This document shows, piece after piece, positions 1-5,409 of a stretch of 5,409 bases of DNA. Every line of letters starts with the position of its first letter. The first letter of the stretch is position 1. The stretch is from Gemmatimonadota bacterium. Lineage in GTDB: Bacteria > Gemmatimonadota > Gemmatimonadetes > Longimicrobiales > Longimicrobiaceae. Both the position numbers and the translations under genes were made by a program. Location of the stretch: positions 1 through 5,409 of the forward strand of contig JAFAYN010000316.1 in assembly GCA_019240375.1 (NCBI GenBank), in the 5' to 3' direction. The notes under the pieces were generated by a model, which worked only from the letters and a program-made list of their open reading frames with translations, was not told where the DNA came from and made no database searches.

Positions 1-88
1 GGGCGCCGGAGCGCCGGCCACCCCTCCCGTATCGATCCCGGCGCACTGAATCGCGAGCCCAGGTCCCGAGACACACGAACCCGAGCGA
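1..88 (+). other. 5' flank, possibly the tail of an upstream gene
   Basis: This short leader lies before the first complete gene. Of the three plus-strand frames only one closes here, at TGA 47-49; the other two stay open into the following gene. If an upstream plus-strand gene ends before position 89, it must therefore end at 49, with a C-terminus reading GAGAPATPPVSIPAH. A Pro/Ala-rich tail of this kind cannot be assigned to a family. From the context a cobalamin gene such as cobS is conceivable, but that is only inference. No cobalamin riboswitch or clear promoter is visible in these 88 bases. Confidence 0.3.
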
Positions 89-733
89 ATGCCCACCCTC
101 TACCTGATCCGCCACGGCGAGACCGACTGGAACCGCCGCGCCCTGTACCAGGGGACCACCGACACCCCGCTGAACGCCGAGGGGCGCGCCCAGGCTGAAG
201 CGGTCGGCGCCCTGCTCCGCGAGGTGGACTTCGACGCCGGGTACACCTCCCCCCTGCGCCGCGCCCGCGAAACGGCCGACGCGGTGCTGCGTGGGACGGG
301 GGTGCCGCTGGTGACCGTTCCGGAGCTGCGGGAGATCTCCTACGGGCTCTGGCAGGGGCGCGGCTCCGAGCCGGCGGGGCGATGCAACCCCGGGCTGGAG
401 TGGCGGTGGAGGCACGACCCGTGGAGCGTCCGCTTCCCCGGCGGGGAGTCTCTGGACGACGTGCGGGAGCGGGCGGGGCGTGCCTTCGACCGGATCGTCC
501 GCGCGCACACGGGCGACGTGGTGCTGGTGTGCGGCCACGGACACATGAACCGTGTCCTCCTGATCCACGCCCTGGGGTGGGAGAGGCGGCGCTTCTGGGA
601 GATCGACCAGTCCAACGGGTGCTGCTACCGGATCGAGGTGGCCGAGGACGGGAGCGACGAGCGCACCGTGGAGCGGATCCCCCTCCCCGCGTACGCCGGA
701 ATCGCGTCGGGGACCGCGGGAGTGGCGGGATGA
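89..733 (+). CDS. cobC: Histidine phosphatase family protein, likely CobC-type alpha-ribazole phosphatase
   Basis: This cytoplasmic phosphatase (214 aa, normal family length) probably removes the 5'-phosphate from alpha-ribazole 5'-phosphate or adenosylcobalamin 5'-phosphate in nucleotide-loop assembly of B12. The superfamily signature LIRHGETDWN gives the phosphate-accepting His9 with Arg8 and Glu11. SPLRRARETA (54-63) supplies the second Arg, REISYGLWQG (81-90) the conserved acidic residue Glu82, PGGES the CobC-like middle motif, and CGHGHMNR the second catalytic His150. ATG at 89 is the only ATG/GTG/TTG between the in-frame stop at 47-49 and the RHGE motif, so the start is firm even though the Shine-Dalgarno is weak. 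The stop overlaps the start of the bluB-cobT gene (ATGA), implying one operon and translational coupling. Superfamily membership is clear from sequence. The CobC role rests mainly on the neighbour, because this fold also includes phosphoglycerate mutases and other phosphatases. Confidence 0.85.
   Translation: MPTLYLIRHGETDWNRRALYQGTTDTPLNAEGRAQAEAVGALLREVDFDAGYTSPLRRARETADAVLRGTGVPLVTVPELREISYGLWQGRGSEPAGRCNPGLEWRWRHDPWSVRFPGGESLDDVRERAGRAFDRIVRAHTGDVVLVCGHGHMNRVLLIHALGWERRRFWEIDQSNGCCYRIEVAEDGSDERTVERIPLPAYAGIASGTAGVAG
718..722 (+). promoter_or_regulatory. Ribosome binding site of bluB-cobT
   Basis: GGGAG sits 7 bases before the ATG at 730, inside the end of cobC. It decides the start: the reading frame stays open upstream to an ATG at 382, but that extension lies in an alternative frame of cobC, and BluB homology begins only after 730. 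Confidence 0.65.
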
Positions 734-2577
734 GCACGCACGCGCTCCCCGGCGACTCACCCACCGCCACCGGGGCACAGGGCGAGTTCCCGCCGGAGGC
801 GAAGCAGGCGGTGTACGACGCCATCGCCCTGCGCCGCGACATCCGCAACTTCCGCCCGGACCCCGTCCCGGACGAGACGCTGCTCCGCATCCTGTCCGCC
901 GCGCACCGGGCGGGGTCGGTGGGGTTCATGCAGCCGTGGGACTTCGTCGTGATCCGCTCCCCGGAGCGCCGCGCGGAGATCTACGAGCTGTTCCGCGGCG
1001 CCAACGAGCGGGCCGCCGGGCGCTTCGCCGGGGACCGCCGCGCCCGATACGGCGCCCTCAAGCTGCAGGGGATCCTGGACGCGCCGCTCTCGGTGTGCGT
1101 GACCTGCGACACCCGGCGGGGCGGCCCGCACGTGCTGGGACGCGACACCATCCGCGAGACGGACGTGTACAGCACCTGCCTGGCGATCCAGAACCTGTGG
1201 CTCGCCGCGCGTGCCGAGGGAGTGGGGGTGGGGTGGGTCAGCATCGTGGACAACGCGGAGCTGTCCGCCGCGCTCCGCCTCCCTGCCGGGGTGATCCCGG
1301 TCGCCTTCCTGTGCGTCGGCTACCCGGTGGAGTTCCCGGAAACGCCGCTGCTGGAGGCGACCGGGTGGCGCGGGCGGCTGGGGCTGGCCGGACTGGTCCG
1401 CTTCGACGGGTGGGACGGTGATGGGGAGGGCGACCCGCTCCGCGAGCTGCTGGGGCGGCCGGAGCGGGAGGAGACCGGGGACGAGGGATCCGCCGAAACG
1501 CCGCCGATGACGCTGGAAGCGCTGGCCGCCTCGGTGTCGGCGGTGGACCCGGACGGGGAGCGCGCCGCCCGCGTCCGGGCGCGGCTGGACGCGCAGACCC
1601 GGCCCCGCGGGAGCCTGGGACGGATCGAGGAGCTGGCCGTCCGCCTCGCCAGCATCCAGTGCACCGACCACCCCAGGGCGGAGCGGAAGCGGGTGCTGAT
1701 CTTCGCCGGGGACCACGGGGTGTGCGCCGAGGGGGTCAGCGCCTACCGCCCCCAGCTGACCGCCAAGCTGTGCTACAACTTCGTCGCGGGGGGCGGGACC
1801 ATCAACGCGCTCGCCCGAGGCGTCGGGGCGGAGGTCGTGGTGGTGGACGTGGGCGTGGACCACGACTTTGGCGGGGCGACCGGGATCGTGCGCCGCAAGG
1901 TCCGCCGCGGCACCGGCAACCTGGCCGTGGAGTCGGCGATGACCCGCGCCGAGGCCGAGCGGGCGCTTCTCGCCGGGGCCGCCGTGGTGCTGGAGGGGCC
2001 CCCGTGCGACGTGCTGGCGCTGGGCGAGGTGGGGATCGGGAACACCACCGCCGCCGCCGCGCTGCTGGCGCTCCTGACGGGCGCGGAAGCCGGGGAGGTG
2101 GTGGGGACGGGGACGGGGGTGGGGAGCGCGACGCTGCGTCGGAAGGCCGAGGCGATCGACCGCGCGCTGGAGCGCTACCGTGGGCGGAGCCCGGACCCGA
2201 TGGATGCGCTGGCGGAGGTGGGCGGGGTGGAGATCGCCGCGCTGGCCGGGGCGGCGCTGGCGGCGGCCTCGCGGGGGATCCCGGTGGTGCTGGACGGCTT
2301 CATCACCGGGGTGGCGGCGCTGCTGGCGGCACGGCTCGCCCCAGCCGTGCGCGGCTCGCTGGTCGCCTCGCACCGCTCGGCCGAGCGTGCGCACGCGCGG
2401 GTGCTGGAAGAGCTGGAGCTGAAGCCGCTGCTGGAACTGGAGCTGCGGCTGGGGGAGGGGTCGGGCGCGGCGCTGGCGCTCCCGCTGGTGGACGCCGCCT
2501 GCGCGGTACTGCGCGACGTGCGCACCTTCCGCGAAGCGGGGATCGAGGAACCGCTGGACGAGCGGGGGCTGGCGTAG
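730..2577 (+). CDS. bluB-cobT: BluB-CobT fusion: 5,6-dimethylbenzimidazole synthase / nicotinate-nucleotide-DMB phosphoribosyltransferase
   Basis: This 615-residue bifunctional enzyme makes and activates the lower ligand of B12 in the cytoplasm. Residues ~20-230 are BluB, the nitroreductase-fold enzyme that breaks down FMNH2 with O2 to give DMB. Visible motifs are RRDIRNFRPDP (Asp37, matching catalytic Asp32 of Sinorhizobium BluB), VGFMQPWDFV, VYSTCLAIQNLWLAARAEG and GVGWVSI (Ser171, matching Ser167). Residues ~231-259 form an acidic, Gly/Pro-rich linker. Residues ~260-615 are CobT, which transfers phosphoribose from nicotinate mononucleotide to DMB. Its motifs are RGSLGRIEELA, FAGDHGV, GEVGIGNTT (Glu433), EVGGVEIAALAG, LDGFITG, ASHRSAE and LRLGEGSGAA (Glu576). 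Subtracting 259 gives Glu174 and Glu317, the Salmonella CobT catalytic residues, so both domains look intact. The start at 730 has a good Shine-Dalgarno and the cobC stop overlaps it. Met260 (ATG 1507) could allow separate CobT production, but no well-placed ribosome site precedes it. Confidence 0.96.
   Translation: MSTHALPGDSPTATGAQGEFPPEAKQAVYDAIALRRDIRNFRPDPVPDETLLRILSAAHRAGSVGFMQPWDFVVIRSPERRAEIYELFRGANERAAGRFAGDRRARYGALKLQGILDAPLSVCVTCDTRRGGPHVLGRDTIRETDVYSTCLAIQNLWLAARAEGVGVGWVSIVDNAELSAALRLPAGVIPVAFLCVGYPVEFPETPLLEATGWRGRLGLAGLVRFDGWDGDGEGDPLRELLGRPEREETGDEGSAETPPMTLEALAASVSAVDPDGERAARVRARLDAQTRPRGSLGRIEELAVRLASIQCTDHPRAERKRVLIFAGDHGVCAEGVSAYRPQLTAKLCYNFVAGGGTINALARGVGAEVVVVDVGVDHDFGGATGIVRRKVRRGTGNLAVESAMTRAEAERALLAGAAVVLEGPPCDVLALGEVGIGNTTAAAALLALLTGAEAGEVVGTGTGVGSATLRRKAEAIDRALERYRGRSPDPMDALAEVGGVEIAALAGAALAAASRGIPVVLDGFITGVAALLAARLAPAVRGSLVASHRSAERAHARVLEELELKPLLELELRLGEGSGAALALPLVDAACAVLRDVRTFREAGIEEPLDERGLA
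1218..1237 (+). other. Putative G-quadruplex motif in the BluB active-site loop
   Basis: Four G-runs lie at 1218-1220, 1224-1228, 1230-1233 and 1235-1237, separated by loops of 3, 1 and 1 bases. Short loops are the arrangement that favours stable quadruplexes. The motif is on the coding strand, so the mRNA carries it too. It encodes the EGVGVGW stretch just before Ser171 of BluB. Whether it folds or acts in the cell is unknown; in GC-rich genes such runs can arise from Gly/Val codons alone. Confidence 0.5.
2103..2124 (+). other. Putative four-tetrad G-quadruplex motif in the CobT domain
   Basis: Four runs of at least four G lie at 2103-2106, 2109-2112, 2115-2119 and 2121-2124, with loops of 2, 2 and 1 bases. 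This is the densest G tract in the window and lies on the coding strand. It encodes the glycine-rich segment VGTGTGVG of CobT (about residues 458-466). Using GGG/GGA rather than GGC for glycine is what creates the motif. Folding is predicted from pattern only. Confidence 0.55.
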
Positions 2578-2652
2578 CGGCGTCCGTGGCGGCGGTAACG
2601 TTCCGCTCGCGAGGTGCCGATACTCGGAGTGTTCCCGCAGAGAACATGAGGT

Positions 2653-2703
2653 GCAAACGAAAAGGGCCCCGGCGGCTGTACGCCCGGGGTCCTTTTCGTT
2701 TGC
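2653..2703 (+). terminator. Strong intrinsic terminator after bluB-cobT
   Basis: The arms 2653-2672 and 2684-2703 pair over 20 bp with a single G-U pair, around an 11-base loop (2673-2683). The core is a GC-rich stem (GGGCCCCGG against CCGGGGTCC) followed by TTTTCGTTT on the plus strand and preceded by the matching AAACGAAAA. The A/T flanks are symmetrical, so it could also stop transcription coming from the right. It lies 75 bases after the bluB-cobT stop and separates the cobalamin genes from the hydrolase genes. Confidence 0.9.
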
Positions 2704-2765
2704 CTTTCCCTCGCCCCACGCGTTATCCTCCCCGCGACACCCCGACTCCGCTCCCCGACCGACGC

Positions 2766-2769
2766 GAGG
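2766..2769 (+). promoter_or_regulatory. Ribosome binding site of the DLH-family lipoprotein gene
   Basis: GAGG lies 5 bases before the ATG at 2775. It helps fix the start, since the frame is open far upstream through the antecedent gene and terminator. The lipoprotein signal peptide begins immediately after this ATG. Confidence 0.55.
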
Positions 2770-2774
2770 CCGCC

Positions 2775-3719
2775 ATGCCCTTCTTCCGTGCGCTCCGCCC
2801 TCTCGCCTCCCTGGCTCCCCTAGCCGCGCTGGCCGCCTGCGCGCACGCCGCGGCGATGCCCGCGGACGAGCACGCCGGGCACGCCATGCCCATGCCGGCC
2901 CACGCGCCGACGGCCGCCGGCGCCATGCACGCCTCCGCGCAGGGTGCCGCCCTCCCCGCAGGCGCGGACGAGGCTCGCGCCCGGCTGGCCGCCTCGCCGC
3001 GCCACGGCGAGTGGGCGATGGTGCGCACCGGCCCGGCGGACAGCGTCCGCGCCTGGGTGGTGTACCCGGAGCGGCGGGACGCGGCGCCGGTGGTGCTGGT
3101 GGTGCACGAGATCTTCGGCCTGTCGGACTGGATCCGCTCCGTCGCCGACCAGCTCGCCGCCGAAGGGTTCATCGCCATCGCCCCGGACCTCCTCACCATG
3201 AAGAACGTCCCCGCGGGCCCCACCGGCGAGACCGACCCCGACTCCGCCCGAGTCGCCATCCGCACCCTCGACCCCGCCGACGTGCACCGGCAGCTCCGCG
3301 CCGTGGCCGCGTATGGGATGGGGCTCCCCGCCGCGCAGAAGCGCTACGGGATCGTGGGGTTCTGCTGGGGCGGCGGGACCTCGTTCGCGCACGCCGTCCG
3401 CTCCCCGGAGCTGGGGGCGTCTGTGGTCTACTACGGCACCTCCCCCACCACGGCCGAGCTGGCGAGCGTCCGCGCCCCGGTCCTGGGGCTGTACGGCGAG
3501 AACGACGCACGGGTGAACGCCACCATCGCCCCCGCCGACTCCGCCCTGCGCGCCCTGGGGAAGACGTACGAGCGCCACGTCTTCGCGGGGGCCGGGCACG
3601 GCTTCCTCCGCCAGCAGGACGGGCAGAGCGGCGCCAACCTCACCGCCACGCAGCAGGCCTGGCCGCTGACGGTAGGGTGGTTCCGCCGCTACCTGGAAGC
3701 CCCGGGCGCTGCCCGCTGA
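2775..3719 (+). CDS. Dienelactone hydrolase family lipoprotein
   Basis: This 314-residue alpha/beta hydrolase is predicted to be exported and anchored by lipid. The N-terminus has Arg5 and Arg8, a hydrophobic stretch and a lipobox LAAC with lipidated Cys22. The next ~30 residues are rich in His and Met (H24, H33, H36, H43, H52; M28, M38, M40, M51) and look like a metal-binding or flexible tether. The hydrolase domain spans ~80-310. VVHEIFGL carries Glu112, the family glutamate next to the oxyanion region. GFCWGGG carries the nucleophile Cys197, GLYGENDARV carries Asp244, and GAGHGF carries His275, which together form the Cys-Asp-His triad typical of dienelactone hydrolases rather than the Ser triad of ordinary esterases. 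Classical DLH is cytoplasmic and about 235 aa; the extra length here is the export and linker region. The substrate is unknown; a lactone or ester is likely. The gene follows the terminator, so it probably has its own promoter, and the GH9 gene starts 49 bases after its stop. Confidence 0.93.
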   Translation: MPFFRALRPLASLAPLAALAACAHAAAMPADEHAGHAMPMPAHAPTAAGAMHASAQGAALPAGADEARARLAASPRHGEWAMVRTGPADSVRAWVVYPERRDAAPVVLVVHEIFGLSDWIRSVADQLAAEGFIAIAPDLLTMKNVPAGPTGETDPDSARVAIRTLDPADVHRQLRAVAAYGMGLPAAQKRYGIVGFCWGGGTSFAHAVRSPELGASVVYYGTSPTTAELASVRAPVLGLYGENDARVNATIAPADSALRALGKTYERHVFAGAGHGFLRQQDGQSGANLTATQQAWPLTVGWFRRYLEAPGAAR

Positions 3720-3768
3720 ACCGTTCTCCGGCCCGACCCACGAAACAGACCCGAGTAGACCGTCCCGA

Positions 3769-5409
3769 ATGAGCTTCCGCCGTTTTGTCCGTGCCACATC
3801 CGTGCTCGCCCTCCTGCTCCTCCCCGCCCTGCCGGCCGCCGCGCAGGGAGGAGCCGCGCCGCAGAGCTTCGTCCGTGTCAACCAGCTCGGCTACCTCCCC
3901 GACGCGCCCAAGGTGGCGGTGGTCTGCTCGCTGACCCCGCACGAGATCGACCACTTCACCGTCACCGACGGCGCCGGGCGCGTGGTGCTGGGCCCCCTCC
4001 CCGCCCGCGCGGACCGCCCCTTCGGCCCCTGCGCCGCCACCCACCGGCTGGACTTCGGCGCGCTCCGCCGGCCCGGCACCTACCGGATCGCCGCGGGCGA
4101 CGCCGTGTCCCCGCCCGTGCACGTGGGCGAGGACGTGTACCGCGGCGCCGCGGACACCCTGCTGGCCTACATGCGCGAGCAGCGCTCCGGCTACAACCCG
4201 CTCTTCCGCGACTCGGTGCACTCCCGCACCGACGCCCTGCTGGTGGACCACCCCACCCGCGCCGGCGAGCACTTCCCGGTGGTCGGCGGGTGGGCCGACG
4301 CCGCCGACTACCTGCAGTACGTCACCACCTCGGCCAACGCGACGTACGTGATGCTGATGGGGTTCCGCGACCACCCCCGGGCGTTCGCGGACCGCTTCGA
4401 CGCGCGGGGGCTCCCCGGCGGCAACGGCGTCCCCGACGTGCTGGACGAGGCGAGGCACGGGCTGGAGTGGCTGGCGCGGATGTACCCGGAGGACGACCTC
4501 CTCCTCAACCAGCTCGGCGACGACCGGGACCACTCCTTCCCCGACCTCCCCGTCAACGACTCGTCCGACTACGGCTGGGGGAGGCGCGGCTACCGCCCCG
4601 TGTACCCGTGCACCGGGAAGCCGCAGGGGCTGTTCGCGGCGAAGAACCGCTCCACCGGCTACGCCTCCACCGCGGGGAAATTCGCCTCGGCGATGGCGCT
4701 GGGCGCGCGCCTCCTCCGCGACCGCGACCCGGCCTTCGCGGACACGCTCCGCCGCAAGGCGCTCGCCGCCTACGCGCTGGGGAAGCGCCTCCCCGGCGTC
4801 TGCCAGACGGCTCCGGGGCGGGCGCCGTACTTCTACGAGGAGGACAACTGGACGGACGACATGGAGCTGGCCGCCGCGCAGCTCTTCGCCCTGACGCGCG
4901 ACCCGGCGTACCAGCGCGAGGCGGTGGCGTTCGCCCGGCGGGAGCCCGTCACCCCCTGGATGGGCGCCGACACCGCCCGTCACTACCAGTGGTATCCCTG
5001 GCACAACAACGGGCACCACGAGGTGTGGCGGGGCGGCACCCCGGCCGAGCGGCGGGAGATGGCCGGCTTCTACCGGCGGGGGGTGGAGGCGGTGGCAGGG
5101 AGGGCGGACAACGGCTTCCGGGTGGGGATCCCCTTCATCTGGTGCTCCAACAACCTGATGGCCTCCTTTGCCACGCAGGCGATGCTGTACCGCGAGATGA
5201 CGGGGGACACCAGCTTCCGCGAGTACGAGCAGGCCGCCCTGGACTGGCTGTTCGGCGCCAACCCGTGGGGAACGTCGATGGTGATCGGCCTCCCCGGGGA
5301 AGGGATCTCCCCGAAGGACCCGCACTCCATCGTGGCGAAAGAGCTGGGGGTGAGGACGCAGACCGGGGGGATGGTGGACGGCCCGGTGTACCGCTCCATC
5401 TACGGGAAC
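3769..5409 (+). CDS. Glycoside hydrolase family 9 (endoglucanase-like), 3' truncated by the window edge
   Basis: This gene is open for 547 codons with no stop to the last base. A Sec signal peptide (R4, R5, R8; hydrophobic 12-22) is likely cut after Ala25 (AAA|Q), so the enzyme is exported. Residues ~33-122 are the Ig-like domain that precedes many GH9 catalytic domains, opening with FVRVNQLGYLPDAPKVAVV. The (alpha/alpha)6 catalytic domain starts near 125. GGWADAADY (173-181) holds the two aspartates of the GH9 base motif (Asp177 and Asp180, the latter likely the base), and LDEARHGLEWL (225-235), YFYEEDNWTDDMELAAA and GANPWGTSMVIG (496-507) follow. The catalytic-acid glutamate, normally in an Asn-Glu motif shortly after GGMVDGPVYRS, lies beyond the edge. 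GH9 enzymes usually cut beta-1,4-glucans, but some act on xyloglucan or glucosamine oligomers. ATG 3769 is the only canonical start after the in-frame stop at 3673-3675. No clear Shine-Dalgarno is present. Confidence 0.93.
   Translation, partial: MSFRRFVRATSVLALLLLPALPAAAQGGAAPQSFVRVNQLGYLPDAPKVAVVCSLTPHEIDHFTVTDGAGRVVLGPLPARADRPFGPCAATHRLDFGALRRPGTYRIAAGDAVSPPVHVGEDVYRGAADTLLAYMREQRSGYNPLFRDSVHSRTDALLVDHPTRAGEHFPVVGGWADAADYLQYVTTSANATYVMLMGFRDHPRAFADRFDARGLPGGNGVPDVLDEARHGLEWLARMYPEDDLLLNQLGDDRDHSFPDLPVNDSSDYGWGRRGYRPVYPCTGKPQGLFAAKNRSTGYASTAGKFASAMALGARLLRDRDPAFADTLRRKALAAYALGKRLPGVCQTAPGRAPYFYEEDNWTDDMELAAAQLFALTRDPAYQREAVAFARREPVTPWMGADTARHYQWYPWHNNGHHEVWRGGTPAERREMAGFYRRGVEAVAGRADNGFRVGIPFIWCSNNLMASFATQAMLYREMTGDTSFREYEQAALDWLFGANPWGTSMVIGLPGEGISPKDPHSIVAKELGVRTQTGGMVDGPVYRSIYGN

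Noticed and set aside
1..88. Cobalamin riboswitch before cobC
   Set aside because: The available leader is too short and shows no B12-box-like element. One could exist further upstream, outside the window.
382..729. 116-codon upstream extension of the bluB-cobT frame
   Set aside because: It lies in an alternative frame of cobC, is Arg/Pro-rich, has no BluB similarity, and a good ribosome site and ATGA overlap favour the start at 730.
757..2394. Minus-strand open frame of 545 codons opposite bluB-cobT
   Set aside because: High GC removes stops from antisense frames. The translation is Arg/Pro/His/Gln-rich with no recognisable motif, and the plus strand encodes a well-conserved enzyme with all its catalytic residues.
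2699..2729. Possible promoter for the DLH gene (TTTGCC, then TATCCT after 18 bases)
   Set aside because: The -10-like element matches 4 of 6 consensus bases and the -35-like element only 3 of 6; it also overlaps the terminator stem. A promoter is expected somewhere in 2704-2774 but cannot be pinpointed.
1659..2774. Long upstream extension of the DLH frame, and a second frame over 2651-3772
   Set aside because: Both are Arg/Gly/Ala-rich shadow translations. The DLH protein begins at 2775 with a ribosome site and a proper lipoprotein signal, and the extension would run through the terminator.
3703..3715. Small hairpin CGGGC-GCT-GCCCG just before the DLH stop
   Set aside because: Only 5 bp, inside the coding region and with no following T-run, so it is not a credible terminator.
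3769..3795. Twin-arginine (Tat) signal in the GH9 N-terminus
   Set aside because: Arg4-Arg5 are followed by Phe-Val-Arg, which does not give the usual hydrophobic pair at +2 and +3; an ordinary Sec signal fits better.
3640..5325. Minus-strand open frame of 561 codons opposite the GH9 gene
   Set aside because: It is the antisense shadow of the GH9 gene: low-complexity Val/Gly/Arg/His composition, no domain motif, and the plus-strand frame gives a full signal peptide, Ig-like domain and GH9 motifs.

Overview
The window is very GC-rich, with G or C at most third codon positions, and it carries four plus-strand genes packed closely together. The organism looks like a free-living aerobic bacterium. 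BluB chemistry needs O2, and two of the four products carry export signals, one of them a bacterial lipoprotein signal. The base composition, the signal peptide ending in Ala-Ala-Ala-Gln and the weak Shine-Dalgarno sites would suit Gemmatimonadota (Longimicrobium-like). That placement is a guess from style, not from a marker gene.

Region 1 (1-2577) is a cobalamin lower-ligand module. A CobC-type histidine phosphatase (89-733) overlaps by four bases (ATGA) with a long gene (730-2577). That gene encodes a single protein joining BluB, which makes 5,6-dimethylbenzimidazole (DMB) from FMNH2, to CobT, which turns DMB into alpha-ribazole 5'-phosphate. CobC then removes the phosphate, or the phosphate from adenosylcobalamin 5'-phosphate. 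The two genes therefore cover making, activating and dephosphorylating the lower ligand of B12. The usual partners CobU and CobS are not in the window and may lie upstream.

Region 2 (2578-2774) is an intergenic gap with a long, strong hairpin terminator at 2653-2703 that closes the cobalamin operon.

Region 3 (2775-5409) holds two exported hydrolases about 50 bases apart. The first is a dienelactone-hydrolase-family alpha/beta hydrolase carried on a lipoprotein signal with a His/Met-rich mature N-terminus. The second is a family 9 glycoside hydrolase (Ig-like domain plus catalytic domain) that runs off the right edge before its catalytic acid. They may be cotranscribed, but no functional link between them is visible.

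I see no CRISPR array, tRNA, rRNA, transposase, prophage gene or riboswitch. No wholly new system is evident. The most notable points are the BluB-CobT fusion, two compact G-quadruplex-type motifs inside that gene, the His/Met-rich lipoprotein hydrolase, and altered active-site motifs in the GH9 enzyme.
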